This document shows positions 26,816 through 41,430 of a stretch of DNA of 64,000 bases, one piece after another. The DNA lies in contig NC_087076.1 of the NCBI RefSeq assembly GCF_026151205.1, positions 3,743,902 to 3,807,901 of the forward strand, in the 5' to 3' direction. The stretch comes from Bolinopsis microptera. Its lineage: Eukaryota > Ctenophora > Tentaculata > Lobata > Bolinopsidae. The notes under the pieces are model-generated. The model worked only from the letters and a program-made list of their open reading frames with translations. It was not told the DNA's origin and ran no database searches. The number at the start of each line of letters is the position of its first letter. The first letter of the stretch is position 1. Made by a program: the position numbers and the translations under genes.

Positions 26816-27763
26816 CACTACTACCACTGAACTAACATTTATCCAGTTATGCGCCACTCCACGATCTAACATATATTCCAGGTATACGCCCACTACCACT
26901 GAACGTACCATTTATCAGTTTACAACGCCACTACCCACTGAACTACACATTTAACAGTTACACGCCACTACCACTGAACTAACATTAATCAGGTTATGCG
27001 CCACTACCACAGAACTACATTATCCAGTTATGCCACTACCACTGAACAACCATTTATCAGTTAACGCGCCACAGGCCACCACCTACTGAACTAACATTTA
27101 TCAGGATATGCGCCACTAACACGAACTAAACACTATCAGGTTATGCGCCACTACATGAACTAACATTTATCAGGTTATGCGCCACTACCACTGAACAAAC
27201 CTTTATCAGGTTACGCCCACAACCACTGAACTAACATTAATCATTTACGCGCCACTACAGTTTTTGTTTTTCTGACTAACATTTATCAGGTAATGCCCAC
27301 TACCACTGAACTAACATTATCAGGTTACGCACCACTACCACTGACTAACATTTATCAGGTTTATGCGCCACCTACCACTGAACTAACATTTATCAGTTAT
27401 GCCGCCACTACCACTTGATCTAACATTTAACAGGTTACGCGCCACTACCACTGAACTAACATTTAATCAGGTTACGCGCCACTAACCACTGACAAACATT
27501 TATCAGGTTATGTATCGCCACTACCACTGAACTAACATTATCAGTTTATGCGCCACCTACCACTGAACAAACATTTATCAGGTTACCGCCACTAACCACA
27601 GAACTAACATTTAAATCAGGATATGCGACACTACCAAACTGATACTAACATTTATCAGGTTATGCGTCACTACCACTGAACACCATTTAACAGGTATATG
27701 CGCCACTACCTTCGGAACTTACCATTTATCAAGGTGTATCAGCCACACCACTAACTACTACTT
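26816..27763. repeat. Minisatellite block 10 (36-bp monomers)
   Basis: ACAGGCC landmark at about 27067 to 27078. A T-rich interruption (GTTTTTGTTTTTCTG, about 27260 to 27274) replaces ACCACTGAAC in one monomer. It resembles the T-run in block 1 but sits in a different monomer, so it is not an inherited variant. Confidence 0.96.
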
Positions 27764-29753
27764 ATGTCGAGCTAAGTCCGATCTACGCCAGAAAACCCCC
27801 TCCATAATCCCTGTCCCGCATCAGGGTTTCGCAGTTCCTCTTTAGAGTTTGTCCCCACTTCTCAGTAACTAGACAAGATACTTTGTCTGGTCGCCATTGC
27901 TGTGCTCTACCGTGCGTAGTTCCCATAGACTAAATCAACTGGCAATAGCTCAGGATGTCCCGGCTGCAGTGTCCCGCCATTTTTAATCACCCGCATCGTA
28001 ACTTGTTTGACAGCCCTTGGGAGCTACCATACAAATTATAATATATGCAGACCTTGTCCTTTCCATGAGAAACCAGCACCATACGCAACCTATCTTGTGA
28101 TGTCCCGTCCAAACTCTTTCTCTGACTCCTTTGTCAGTGTCCCAGGTTTTCCTTCAGATCTTAAGTGCAAGTACTGCTACACAAGCGCTATGAACATCTA
28201 ATCTTTAGCTCTTTGAGAGTTTTGGATTTCCAGATATCCTTCAGTCTACTGAAGGGCACCCCACGCTTTTTTTCCTTTCTAAACCCTTATCGTCCCTATC
28301 TGTTTGCTCCTCAATCAGGAGCCTAAGTAATGAAGATCATCTACAATTTCTATGGGCTTCCCCGATCGACTTTGTAGGTGCGCTAGATCGATCCTCCATA
28401 TCAGTGTCATGACCTTGGCCTTGCCTTCGTTTAATGTATCCCCACGCTTGCTGCCGTCGATTTCACTCTGAGCAGGAACTCGGTAGCCTTGTCATGTCCT
28501 CAATATAAGATGCTATATCAACTGCAGAAGTCCACATCATGATGATCTTGGGCCCCACTCTTCTCATTTTCTACGTTCGAGGGTGAAGTCCAATCGCTCC
28601 GCATCATCGCCTAGGCTGGCCTCATACAGTAGTCGATGACTATTGCAAAGAGGTAAGGTGCTAAGTATCACCCTGTAACACACCTGCAAGTATCTCGAAC
28701 AATTCAGTTTTCTTCTCCGTCTGAGTTAGGACTTTTGGCATTGTCTTCTCGAACATGGTAGCCTATAAGCAGCATCGAATTTATTTGACTGGAACCGTAA
28801 TCTTCTAGACTCATAGCATTTTCCCACGATGTACACAGTCGAAAGCCTTCTAAAGTCTAATAAATGTCAGAACAGCTGGCAGTTGCCGACTCTTGACACC
28901 TTATGAAGACGTCACAGTACCAATATCTGTTGAGTTGTAATGACCTTCCATGGTCTGAAGCCATCTTGTTTCTACGCAGAATTGTCTCGATTTCTGCTTC
29001 AACGGTTTAGAACCAACTTGTATTAGAGACTTGGCAAATAGGGATTACAAGCTATCCCCGAATAGAGTTCATGTTCGCTAAGGTCGCCCTTCTTTGGAAT
29101 TGGTAGAATGTTGGGCAATTGACCATTGTCTGGTTTTCTCACCTTTATCAAAGTAGCATTTTTACAGAAGTCTAAGACAATTTGACAAGGCGCATCGTTT
29201 TAAAGACTTCTGGTCTATTTTGTATCGTCCCACCCCCTGCTTTCCCTTCCTTTATGCTGGACTTGGCTTTCCTGTACTCCATCCACGTAAACGAATCTGT
29301 TCCGAATTCAAGGTGGGTGGACTGGATCAATATCCTCTTCCGCGGCGTTACTCATGACAGTCGGTGGTGACCGTAGTAGAGTAGCAAAATAGTCTGTCCA
29401 TATCTGAACCTTTTCCGTTGGTGAGTTTCCCTTGATTTTGCCAGTATATGATGGAGCATTACCCTGTATCTTGTTGATCCATGGTCCTACTTTTAGCATA
29501 GTCTGCCCTGCCAACTATGCTCCTCCAGTTGCCGGACCTGCCCCTCCACAAGGTGCTCTTTGGCTGTTGATAACATCGCCTAGCTTCTGTTTGCGCCTCT
29601 TGCGAATCAGCTATTCGGTTGACTACTGAACATCTGAGTGTATTTCATGCTACATTTCCCTCAGCTTCAGCCTGGCAACTCAACACTTGGAGTCGCTGTA
29701 GATTTTACATCATTTTCTTTTTCTCCTTTCCAGTAGTAAAAGTCGAGAGTTGT
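27764..29753 (-). mobile_element. LINE copy 10 (truncated, frameshifted)
   Basis: The minus-strand frame at 29308 to 29514 reads NAPSYTGKIKGNSPTEKVQ and DYFATLLRSPPTV, ending AAEEDIDPVHPP: the linker that leads into the reverse transcriptase. FADD codons about 28516 to 28533, with two changes. KAFD codons about 28841 to 28865, with a base missing. Confidence 0.93.
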
Positions 29754-30697
29754 CCTACTACCACTGAACTACATTTATCTAGGTTATCGCCACACCACTG
29801 AACTAACATATATCAGCGGAGGTTACGCGCCACTACCACTGAACTACCATTTACAGTTACACCCCACTACCACTGAACAACCAGTTATCAGGTTACCGCC
29901 CACTACCTACCACTGAACTAACATTATACAGGTTTATGCAGCCACTACCCCTGAACTAACAATTAATCAGGTTATGCGCCACTACCACAGAACTACCATT
30001 TATTCATTACGGGCCCCACAGGCCACTACCACTGAACTAACATTTATCAGGTTTGCGCCACTACCACTGAGAACTAACATTTAATCAGGTTATGCGCCAC
30101 TACCACGTGAACTAACATTTATCAGTTCCGCGCCACTACCACAGAACAATACATATACCAGTTACGCGCCACTACCACTGAACTAACATTAATCAGGTTA
30201 CGCGCCACTACTCACTGAACTAACATTTAATCAGGTTATCGCCACTACCACTGAGAACTAACATTTTCAGATTACGCACCTACTACACAGAAACTAACAT
30301 TTATCAGGTTATGCGCCCACTACCACTGAACCAACATTTAATCAGGTTATGCCCACTACACTGAACTAACAATTATCAGGTTACCGCACACTACCACTGA
30401 ACAAACATTTATCAGATACGGCGCCACTACCACTGAACTAACATTATCAGGTTTTGCGCCACTACCACTGAACTAACATATTATCAGGTTATGCGCACTA
30501 CCACGAACTAACATTTATCAGGTACGCGCCACTACCACTGAACTAACATGTTATCATGTTATGCGACCACTACCACTGAACAACATTTATCAGGTTTTAT
30601 GCGTCACTACCACTGACAACCATTTATCATGTTTAGCCCACTACCTCTGAACTACCATTTAACAGGTTATCTGCCACTAACCACTACTACTACTATG
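29754..30697. repeat. Minisatellite block 11 (36-bp monomers)
   Basis: ACAGGCC landmark at about 30012 to 30024. An extra GCGGAGG near 29816 to 29822 lies in monomer 2. The closing tract ACTACTACTACTATGTCC is nearly clean. Confidence 0.96.
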
Positions 30698-32680
30698 TCC
30701 GGTAGCTAAAGTCCGATCTAACGCCAGAAAATTCCCCCTCCCATATCTCCCAGTCCCGCATCAGGTTCGCAGTTCCTCTTTAGAGTTTTGTCCCAACTTC
30801 CTTCCAGTAAACATAGACAAGTAGCTTTTCTTGGTCGCCTTGCTGTGCCAACCGTGCGTATGTATGCCCATAAGACTAAATCACTGGCAAGTAGCCTCAG
30901 GATGTCGGATGCCTGTGTCCCGCCATTTTTAACTCCTTGCTTCGTAATCTTGTATGACAAGTCCTTTGGAGGCTACCATACAAATTATATGCTGACCTTG
31001 TCCTTCCATGAATATCCCAGCACCATACGCAACATCTTTGGTGAATGTCCCGTCCAACTTCTCTTGAGCCTTTGTCGTGTCAGGTTTCTGCACCTAGAGC
31101 AGTACTGATTCACAAGCCGCTATGAACAATCTAATCTTTAGGCTCTTTGAGAGTTTGGATTCAGATAACCTTCAGTCTATGTAGGAGGCACCCCACGCTT
31201 TTCCTTCTAAACCCTTACTCCCTATCTGTGCTTCTCAATCCAGGAGCCAAAGAAATGAAATCATCTACATTTTCTATGGATCCCGGATCGACTTGTAGGT
31301 CGCTAGATCGATCCTCCATAATCAGTGTCATACCTGGTCTTGCCTTCGATATGTGAGTCCCAACGCTTCTGCCGCGATTCAACTCTGAGCAGGAAACTCG
31401 TTACCTTGTCCATGCCTCAGATATGAATGCTATATCATCTGCAAAGTCCACATCGGTGATGATCAGTGTGGGCCCCACTCTTCTGCTTTTGCTAACGTTA
31501 CGAGGGTGAGTCCAAGTTCCACCGCATCATCGCCCTATGGCTTGCCTCATACATAGTCGAATGACATTGCAAAGAGGAAAGGTGCTAAGGGTATCACCCC
31601 CTGTAACACACCTGCAAGATATCACGAACAAATCAGTTTCTCCGTCTGATTAGGAGACTTAGCCAGTGAGACTTCTCGTACATGAGCCGTATAAGCTGCA
31701 CGAATTTTTGACTGGAATGCCGTAAGCTTCTAGAAACCTTAAGGCATTTCCCACGAAGTACACAGTCGAAAGCCTTCTTAAAGTCTATAAAAGTCAGACA
31801 GCTTGGCAGTTTCCGACTCTTGACACCCTCTATAAGACGTCTCAGTACCAATATCTGTTGAGTTTTGACCTTCCTTCCTGGTCTGAATCCATTCGGTTCT
31901 ACGCAGAATTGTCTCTGATTTCTGGGCTTCAAACCGTTAGAACCATCTTGTATAGAGACTTGCAACTAGGGATGACAATCTTATTCCCGAAAGTTTCATT
32001 GGTTCCGCTAAGGTCGCCCTTCTTGGAATTGGTATGATGTTGGCAGTTGACCATTGGTTCCTAGGTTTCTGTCTCACACTTTCACTAGAGCATTGTTTAC
32101 AGAAGTCTAGACAATTTGATCAAAGGTCGCATCCGTTTTAAGACTTCTGGGCTTATTTGTCGTCACCCCATGCTTTCCCTTCCATTATGCTGGACTTTGC
32201 TTTCTGTACTCATCCAAGTAAAGGTTCTGTTTCCGATATTCAGAGGTGGGTGGACTGGATCAATATCCTCTTCCGCGTACTCATAAACCGTCGGTGGTGA
32301 CCGAGAAGAGTAGCAAATAGTCCTTCCATTCTGAACCCTTTTTCCGTTGGGTGAGTTTTCCTGATTTTTGAGCCATAATATGATGAGCTTTAACTGTGAT
32401 CTTGTTATCAAGGTCCAGCTTTTAGCATGTCTGCCTGCCAACTGCTTCCTCCAAGTTTCCCGACCTTGCCCCTCCAAGCAGGTTGCACGTTTGCTGCTTG
32501 ATAAGCATCGCTAGCTTCTTTGCCTCATGAACAGCTATTATCGTTGTCTTCTTGTAGCATCTGAGTGGTATATTATCTACATTCCTCAGCTTCATCCTGC
32601 AATCTCAACACTTGGAGTCGCTAGATTTTACAACTTTTCTTTTTCTCCTTTTCAGGTAGTAAAAAGTCGAGAAGTTGTCC
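30698..32680 (-). mobile_element. LINE copy 11 (truncated; long RT segment)
   Basis: The minus-strand frame at 31633 to 31965 (110 codons) spans NGFRPGR, QQILVLRRLIEGVKSRKLPS, LTFIDFKKAFD and into MYEKSH, so motif A with its catalytic Asp is readable in frame. FADD codons at about 31433 to 31450 are intact but in another frame. A C-terminal piece lies in 30718 to 30960 and a linker piece in 32163 to 32477. Confidence 0.94.
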
Positions 32681-33621
32681 TACTACCACCGAACTAACAT
32701 TAAACAGTATGCGCCACTACCACTGAACTAACATTTATCAGGTTCCGCCACTATCCACTGAACTACCATTTTATCAGTTACACGGCCACTACACTGAAAC
32801 TAACCATTTATCAGGTAACACGCCACTACCACAAAACTAACATTTATCAGGTTATGGCCCACTACCACTGAAACTAACATTTATCGGTTATGCGCCACTA
32901 CCTACCACTGAACTACATACCATTACAGGTTACCCGCCAACAGGCCAACTACCACCTGAAACTAACCTTTATCAAGGTTAAGCGCCACTACCACGATCTA
33001 ACATTTATCAGGTTAATGCGCCACTACCACGAACTAACATTTATCAGTTATGCGCCCACTACCACTGAACTAACATTATCAGGAGTTAAGCGCCACTACC
33101 AAGACCTAACATTAATCAGTACGCGCCACTACCACTGAACTAACATTAATCATGTGTATCGCCACGACCACTGAACTAACATTTATCAGGTTACCGCCCA
33201 AAAAACCAAAAACCCTACCACTGAACTAAACAATTATCAGGTTATGCGCCACTACCATCTGAACTAACATTTATCAGTTATGCGCACTACCACTGAACTA
33301 ACATTTACATGTTACGACGCCACTAATCACTGAACTAACATTTATCAGGTTAACGCGCCACTACCACTGAACTAACATTTATCAGGTATTGCGCCACTAC
33401 CACAGACTAACCATTTATCAGTTATCCACTACCCACAGAACTAACAATTATCAGTTAAGCGCCACTTCACAAACTAACATTTATCAGGTTATGCGACACA
33501 CCACTGAACTAACATTATCAGTTATGCGTCACTACACCTGAACTACCATTTATCAGTAATGGCGCCACTACCTCGAACTACCAATTATCAGGTATCTGTC
33601 CACTACCACTACTACTACTTA
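32681..33621. repeat. Minisatellite block 12 (36-bp monomers)
   Basis: ACAGGCC landmark at about 32931 to 32947. An A/C burst (AAAAAACCAAAAACCC, about 33200 to 33215) interrupts one monomer. The right end is ACTACTACTACTTATGTC. Confidence 0.96.
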
Positions 33622-35583
33622 TGTCTGAGCTAAGTCCCGATCTACGCCATAAGAAACCCCCTCCATAATCCTTCCCGCATCAGGGTTCGCAGTTCCTCTT
33701 TAGAGTTTGTCCCAACTTCCTTCAGTAACATAGACAAGTAGCTTTACTTGGTCGCCTGCTGTGCTCTACCGTGCGTAAGGTTCCATAAGACTAAATCACT
33801 GGCAAGTAGCTCAGATGTCGGATGCAGTGTCCCGCCCATGTTTTAATCACCTCTTCGTAACTTGGGTTTGACAGCCTTGGAGCTATCCCTACAAAGTTAT
33901 ATATGCTGACCTTGTCCTTCCAATAGATACCCAGCACCAACGAAAATCTTTGTGTATTCCTCCAAACTTTCTCTTGAGCCTGTTGTCAGAGTCCAGGTTC
34001 ATTGATCCGCGTAAGAGCAGTACTGATCACAAGCCGCCTATGAAACAATCTAATCTTTATGCTCTTTGAAGTTTGGTTTCAGATATCCTTCAGTCTAGGT
34101 AGGCAACCCAACGCTTTTCCCTTTCTAACCCTATCCCCCTATCTGTGCTCACAATCCAGGAGCCTAAGTAGATGAAATCATCTACATTTTCTATGGCATC
34201 CCCCGATCGACTTAGTAGTCGCTAATCGGATCCGCCATAGTCAGTGTCATTGACCTTGTCTGCCTTCGTTTATGTGAAGTCCCCACTGCTTGCTGCCGCC
34301 GATTCACTCTGGAGCAGGAACTCGTTTAGCCTTTTCCATGTCCTCATATATAAGTGCTATACATCTGCAAGTCCACATCGGTGATGACTGGTGCCCCTAC
34401 TCTGCTGCTTTTTCTACGTTTCGAGGGAGTCCAAGTCGCTCCGCATCATCGCCTATGGCTTGCCTCATGAACAGTAGTCGATGACTATATTGCAAGAGGT
34501 AAGTGCTAAGGTATCACCCTGTAACCACACTGAAAGTATCATCGAACAATTCATTTCTCCGTCTGGAGTTAGACTTTGCCATTGTCATCTCGGACCTGAT
34601 CCGTATAAGGCCTGCACGATTTTGACTGAATGCCGAAAGCTTCTAGAATCTTTAGCATTTTCCCCACGATGTACACTGTCGAAAGCCTTCTTAAAGTCTA
34701 AAATGTCAGAACAGTCTGCAGTCTTCCGACTCTTGACACCCTCTACTAAGACTCTCAGTACCAATATCTGTGAGTTGCTGACCTTCCTCGGCTGAATCCA
34801 TTCTGGTTTCTACGCAGAATTGTCCCTCGATTTCTGGCTTCAAACCGGTTTAGAACCATCTTGTTTAGAGACTTTGGCAACTAGGGATGACAAGCTTATT
34901 CCCCGGATAGTTCATATGGTTCGCTAAAGGTCGCCCTTCTTTGGAATTGGTATGATGTTGGCAGTTGAACCATTGGTCTGGTTTCTCACCTTCAATAGAG
35001 CATTGTTACAGAAGTCTAAGACAATTTGAATAAGGACGCATCGTTTTAAGACATCTGGGGCTAAGTTGTCGTCACCCCAGCTTTCCCTGTACTTAATGCT
35101 GGACTTTTGCTTCCTGTACCATCCAACGTTCCAGGTTCTGTTCCCGATATTACAGAAGTGGGTGGACTGGATCAATATCCTCTTCCGCGTTCTCTAACGT
35201 CGGTGTGACCGAGAAGAGGTAGCAAAAAAGTCCTTCCATTTTCTGAACCCTTTCCGTTGGTGATTTCCCTTGATTTTGCCAGTATATATGGAGCTTTACC
35301 TGTGATCTTTTGATCATGGACCAATCTTTTTAGCATGTCCTGCCCAGCCAACTTGCTTTCCCTCCAGTTCGACCTGCCCCTCCACAGTGCTCTTGCTGGC
35401 TTGATAAGCATCGCCTAGCTTCTGTTGCCCTCTTAACAGCTATTCGTTCTCTGTAGCATCTGAGGTGTATTTTATGCTACATTCCCTCAGCTTTCAGCCT
35501 GGCAATCTCAACATCTTGGAGTCGCTGAATTTTATACACTTTTCTTTTCTACTTTCAGCGTAGTAAAAGCCGATGAAGTTGTC
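33622..35583 (-). mobile_element. LINE copy 12 (truncated, frameshifted)
   Basis: The minus-strand frame at 34924 to 35175 reads DNLAPDVLKRC, QIVLDFCNNALL and NIIPIPKKGDL, covering the N-terminal part of the reverse transcriptase. It supports VLKRC rather than an in-frame stop at that point in the consensus. FADD codons about 34361 to 34377, KAFD codons about 34680 to 34706. Confidence 0.93.
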
Positions 35584-36521
35584 CTACTACACCACTGATC
35601 TAACAGTTTATAGTTATGCGCCACATACACTGAACAACATTTATCAGGTTACGCGCCACTACACTGACACACAACCATTTAATTCAGGTTACACGCACCT
35701 ACCAAGAACACCAATTATCCATGTTACACGCCACTACCACTGAACGAAACATTTATCATTATCGCCACTACCACTGACTAACATTTATCAGGTTATTCGC
35801 CACTATACCACAGAACTACTCATTTATACAGGTTCCGCGCCACAGCCACACACTGAAACAACATTTTATCAGGTTATGCGCCACTACCACTGAACAACCA
35901 TTATATCAGGTTATGCGCCACTACCACTGAACTAACATTTATCAGGTTATTCCCATCTAACCAACTGAAACTAACATTAATCAGTTACGCGCCACTACCA
36001 CTGAACTAACATTAAAACAGTTACGCGCCAACTACCACTGAACTAACAATTTATCAGGTTATGCGCCACTACCACTGAACTAACATTTATCAGGTACGCA
36101 CCACTACCGACTGAAACATAACAATTATTCAGGTTAATGCGCCACTACCACTGAACTAACATTTATCAGGATATGCGCCACTACACGAAACTAACATTTT
36201 ATCAGGTTTAAGCGCCACTACCACTGAACTAACATTTATCAGGTACGCGCCACTACCACTGAACTAACATTTAATCAGGTGTATCGCCAACCTACCACTG
36301 AACTAACATATATCAGGTTATGCGCCACAACCACTGACTAACATTTATCAGTATACGCGCCACTACCACTGAACTAAACATTTTATCAGTATAGCCCTAC
36401 CACAGAACTAAACATTACGCAGGTATGCGTCACTACCACTGACTACCATTTATCTGTTATGCGCCACTACCTCTGAACACTCATTTAAACATGTTATCTG
36501 CCATAACCACAACTACTACTA
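35584..36521. repeat. Minisatellite block 13 (36-bp monomers)
   Basis: ACAGGCC landmark at about 35836 to 35848, read as ACAGCC. Monomer 3 has extra bases (GACACACAACC). The closing tract reads ACCACAACTACTACTATGTCGG. Confidence 0.95.
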
Positions 36522-38515
36522 TGTCGGGAGCTAATCCGATCTACGCCAGAAAACCCCCTCCAAATATCCCCTGTCCCGCTATCAGGGTTCGCAGTTCCTC
36601 TTTAGAGTTTGTCCCCAACTTCCCTTCAGTACCATAGAACAATAGCTTGTCTGTCGGGCCTGCTGGTTGCTTCAACCCGTGCTAGGTTTCCCATACGACT
36701 AAATCACTGGCAAGTAGCTCAGGATTCGGATGCAGTTCCCGCCATTTTTAATCTCCTGCTTACGTAACTGGTTGACAGCCTTGGGAGGCCTACCATACAA
36801 AGTATATTGCTGACCTGTCCTTTCCATGAGATACCCAGCAACATACCAAACATCTTTGCGTATGTCCCGTCCAAACTTTTCTCTTGAGCTTTGTTCAGTG
36901 TCCAGGTTTCTGACCTAGAGCAGACTGATTCACAAGCCGCTATGAACAATCTAATCTTTAGGCTCTTTGAGAGTTTGATTTCCAGATATCCTTCAGTCTA
37001 TGTAGGGCAACCCCAACGCTTTATCCCTTTCTAAACCATACTCCCTAACTGGCTCTCAATCCAGGAGCCTAAGTAGATGAAATCATCTACATTTTCTATT
37101 GGCTTCCCCGGAATCGACTTTTGTATCGCTAGACAAGATCGATCCTCCATATATCAGTGTCATGACCTTGGTCTTGCCTCGTTTCTATGTGTAGTACCCA
37201 CACTTGCTGCCGCCGATTCTACTCTGATCAGAACTCGTTAGCCTTGTCCATGCCCTCAGATATAAGTGCTATATCATCTGCAATCCACATCGTTTGATGA
37301 TCTTGGCCCCACTCTTATCTGCCTTTTATTCTACGTTCGAGGGTGAGTCCAAGTCGCTCCGCATCATCGCCTATGGCTTCCTCATACAGTAGTCGATGAA
37401 CGTATATGCAAAGAGGTAAGTGCTACGGTATCACCCCTGTACCACCCTGCAAGTATCTCGAACAATTCAGTTTCTCCGTCTGGAGTTAGGAACTTGGCCC
37501 ATTGTCTTCTCGTACAGGAGCCGTATAACTGCAGCGATATTACTGATGGCCGTAAGCTTCTAGAATCTTTAAAAGCATTTTCCCATCGATTACACTGTCG
37601 AAGCTTCTTAAAGATCTAAAAATTCAGAACAGCTGGCAGTTTCCGACTCTTGACAACTCACTATAAACGTCTCAGTACCATATATCTGTTGAGTTAGTGA
37701 CCTTCCTGGTCGGAATCATTCTGGATTTCTACGCAGAATAGTCTCGATTTCTGGCTTCAACCGGTTAGAGACCATCTTGTTTAGAGATCTTGGCAACTAG
37801 GGATTGACAACTTATTCCACCGATAGTGATTTCATTGTTTCGCTTAAGGACGCCCTTCTTTGGAATTGATATGATTTGGCAGGTTGACCATTGCTGGTTT
37901 CTCACCTTTCAATAGAGCATTGATACCAGAATTATCTAAGACAATTTGGATCAAGGTACCGCACGTTTTAAACTTCTGTGGCTATGTTGTCGTCACCCCA
38001 TGCTTTCCCTCCATTAATGCTGGACTTGCTTTCCTGTTACTCATCCAACGTTAACGGTTCTATTTCCGATATTCAGAGTGGGTGGACTTGGATCATATCC
38101 TCTCCGCGTTCTCTACCGTCGGTGTGAGGCCGAGAATAGTACAAAATATTCCTTCCATTATCTGAACCCTTTTCGTTGGTGAGTTTTCCCTTTTTGCCAG
38201 TATAGATGGAGCTTTAACCTTTGATCTAGTGATCATTGGTCCAGCTTAATAGTCAATGTCCCGGCCCTGCCAACATGCTTTCCGTCCAGTTCCCGACCTT
38301 GCCCCTCCAGCAGGTGCTCTTGGCTGCTTGGATAAGCATCGCCTACTTCTGTTTGCCCTCTTGAACAGCTATATCGGTTGTCTTCTGTAGCAATCTGAGT
38401 GGTATTTTATGCTACATTCCTCAGCTTCAGCCTGGCAACTCAACACTTGGAGTCGCTGGAGATTTTACTAATCTTTTCTTTTTCTCCTTTTCAGTAGTAA
38501 AAGTCGAGAGTTGTC
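36522..38515 (-). mobile_element. LINE copy 13 (truncated, frameshifted)
   Basis: The minus-strand frame at 36719 to 36949 reads MFIAACESV, SETWTLNKAQEKSLDGTYAK, VSRRLKMAG, the region joining the RT fold to the C-terminal part. FADD codons about 37271 to 37288, with two bases lost. KAFD codons about 37598 to 37625, with several changes. Confidence 0.93.
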
Positions 38516-39461
38516 CCTAACTACTACCACTGAACAACATTTAATCAGGTTAGCGCCACTACCACTGAACTAACATTTATCAGTTACCGCCACACCACTG
38601 AACTTACCCATTTATCAGGTTACACGCACTACCCTGAACTACTCATTTATCAGATACAACGCCACTACCACTGAACTAACATTTATCAGGTTTATGCGCC
38701 ACTACAATGAACTAACATTTAACAGGTTTATGCGCCACTACACTGAACTACCATTTATCAGTTTCGCGCCAACAGGCCACACCACTGAACTAACATTTAT
38801 CAGTAAGCGCACTAACACTGAACTAACATTTATCAGAGTTATGCGCCACTTAACCACTGAACTAACATTTATCAGTTAATGGCGCCACTACCACTGAACT
38901 AACATTTATCAGGTTACGTGCGCCACTGACCACTGAAACTAACATTACTCAGGTTACGCGCCACTACCACTGAACTAAACATTTAGCAGGTTATGCGCCA
39001 CTAACCAACTGAACTAACATTATCAGTTTTACGCCACCTACTACCAACTGACTAACATTTTATCAGGTTATGCCCACTACCACTGAACGAACATTTATCA
39101 GGTTAAGCGCCACTAACCACAGAACTAACATTTAACAGGTTACGCGCCACTACCACTGAACTAAGCATTTATCAGGTACGCGCCACACCACTGAACTAAC
39201 ATTTATCAGGGTTATGCCCACTACCAATTCTAACTAACATTTATCAGTAATCGCCACTACCACTCTGAACAAACAATTTATCAGGTTACGCGCCCACTAC
39301 CACTGAACTAACATATATCAGTATGCACACTACCACAGAACTAACATTACTATCAGGTTATCGTCACTACCCACTGAACAACCATTGATCAGGTATGGCG
39401 GCCACTACCTCTGAACTACCATATTAATCAGTATCTGCCACTACCTAACTACTACTACTAT
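38516..39461. repeat. Minisatellite block 14 (36-bp monomers)
   Basis: ACAGGCC landmark at about 38766 to 38779. The plus-strand frame from 38694 reads about five repeats of a 12-residue unit (ELTFIS/ELTFIR) with frame slips. This is a readout of the 36-base monomer and not a gene. Confidence 0.96.
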
Positions 39462-41430
39462 GTCGAGCTAAGTCCGATCTACTGCCAGAAACCCCCCTCC
39501 CATAATCCCTGTCCCGCATCAGAGTTCAGCATTCCTCTTTTAGAGTTATGTCCCAACTTGCCTTCATTAACATAGACAAGTACTTTGTCTGGTCGGCCTT
39601 GCGTGCTCATCTACCGTGCGTAGGTTCCCATAAGACTAAATCACTGCAAGTAGCTCAGGATGATCGATGCAGTGTCCCGCCATATTTAATCTCCTGCAAC
39701 CGTAACTTGAGTTTGACACCTTGGAGCTACCATACAAAGTTATATTGCTGACCTTGTCCATCCATGCGAGATACCCAGCAACCATACGCAACATCTTTTG
39801 TTAGTCCCGTCCAAACTTTTTCTCTTGAGCCTTTGTCACTGTCCAGGTTTCTGATCCGTAGAGCAGTACTGATTCCACAAGCCGCTATGAACAATCTAAA
39901 ATCTTTAGCTCTTTGAGAGTTTGGATTTCCAGATATCCTTCAGTCTAATGTAGGGCAACCCACGCTTTTCCCTTTCTAGCCCTTAATCTCCCTAACTGTG
40001 CTCTCAAACCAGTAGCCTAAGTAGATAAATCCCTACCTTTTCTATGCTTCCCCGGATCGACTTTGTAGGTCTCTAGAGCGATCCCTCCAATTCGGTCATG
40101 CAGAACCTGGTCTTGCCTTCGGTTGAATGTGTAGTCCACGCTTGCTGCGCCTTTCTACACCTGAGGCAGGAACACGTAAGCCTTGTCCATGTCCTCAGAT
40201 ATACGTCTATAATCATCTGCAAAAGTCCAGCATCGGTGATGATCTTGGGCCCCACTCTCTGCTTTTTCACTACTACGTTCGAGGGTGAGTCCAAGTCGCT
40301 CACGCAACATCTGCCTATGCTTCCTCATACATAGTCCGATGAATATTGCAAAAGGTAAGGTGCTAAGGTAATCACACGTAACACACCTGCAATATCTTCG
40401 GAACAATCATTTCTCCGTCGGAGTTAGGACTTTGGCCATTGTCTCTCGTACATAGCCGTATAAGCTGCACGATTTTGACGTGAGAATGCCGTACGCTTCT
40501 AGAATCTTTAGCCATTTTCCCATCGATGTACACTGTCGAAAGCCCTTCTTAAAGTCTATAAATGTCAGAACAGCTGGCAGTTTCCGACTCTTGACGAACC
40601 CACTATAAAGACGTCTCAGTTACCAAATCTTTGAGTTGTTGAACCTTCCTGGTTCTGATCCAATCTGCGTTCTCGCAGAATTTCTCGATTTTCTGCTTCA
40701 ACCGGTTTAGAACCAACTTGTTTAGGAGACTTGGCAACTAGGGATGACAAGCTATTTCCCGATAGTTCATTGTTCGCTAAAGCGTCGCCCATCTTTGGAA
40801 TTGGTATGATTTTGGCAGAAGTTGACTATTGGACGTTTCCTCACCTATCATAGAGCTTTGTTACAGAATCTAAGACAAGTGATCAAGGTCGCATCGTTTA
40901 AGACTTCTGGGCTATGTTGTCGTCACCACCATCTTTCCCTTCCCTTTATGCTGGACTTACGCTTTTCCTGTACTCAACAACGTAACGTTCAGTACCGATA
41001 TTTCAAGTGGGTGGACTGGATCAATATCCTCTTCCGCGTTCTTCTACCGTCGTGTGACGAAAAGTAGCAAATAGATCCTTCCATTTCTGAACCCTTTCCG
41101 TTGTGAGTTTTCCCTTGATTTTGCCAGTATATGATGGAGCGTTTACGCTGTGATCATGTTGATCGGTCCACTTTCAGCATGTCTGCCTGCCAACATTGCT
41201 TCCTCCAGTTCCCACCTGCCCCTCCAGCAGGTGCTCTTTGGCTGCATTGATAAGCATCGCCTAGCTTCTTTTTGCCCTCTTGAACAGCGATTCGTGTCTT
41301 CTGTAGCATCTGAGGGGTAATTAATGCTACATTATCCCTCAGCTTCCCAGCCAGGCAATCTCAACACTTGGAGTCGCTGAATTACATCTTTTTCTTTTTC
41401 TCCTTTGTCAGGTATTAAAAGTCGAAAGTT
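39462..41430 (-). mobile_element. LINE copy 14 (truncated, frameshifted)
   Basis: The minus-strand frame at 40155 to 40406 contains ERLGLTLERSSEKAESGA and TFADDYRRISEDMDKAYVF: motif C with both aspartates readable. The overlapping frame at 40073 to 40303 picks up after a shift. KAFD codons at about 40535 to 40564 have an extra base. Confidence 0.94.
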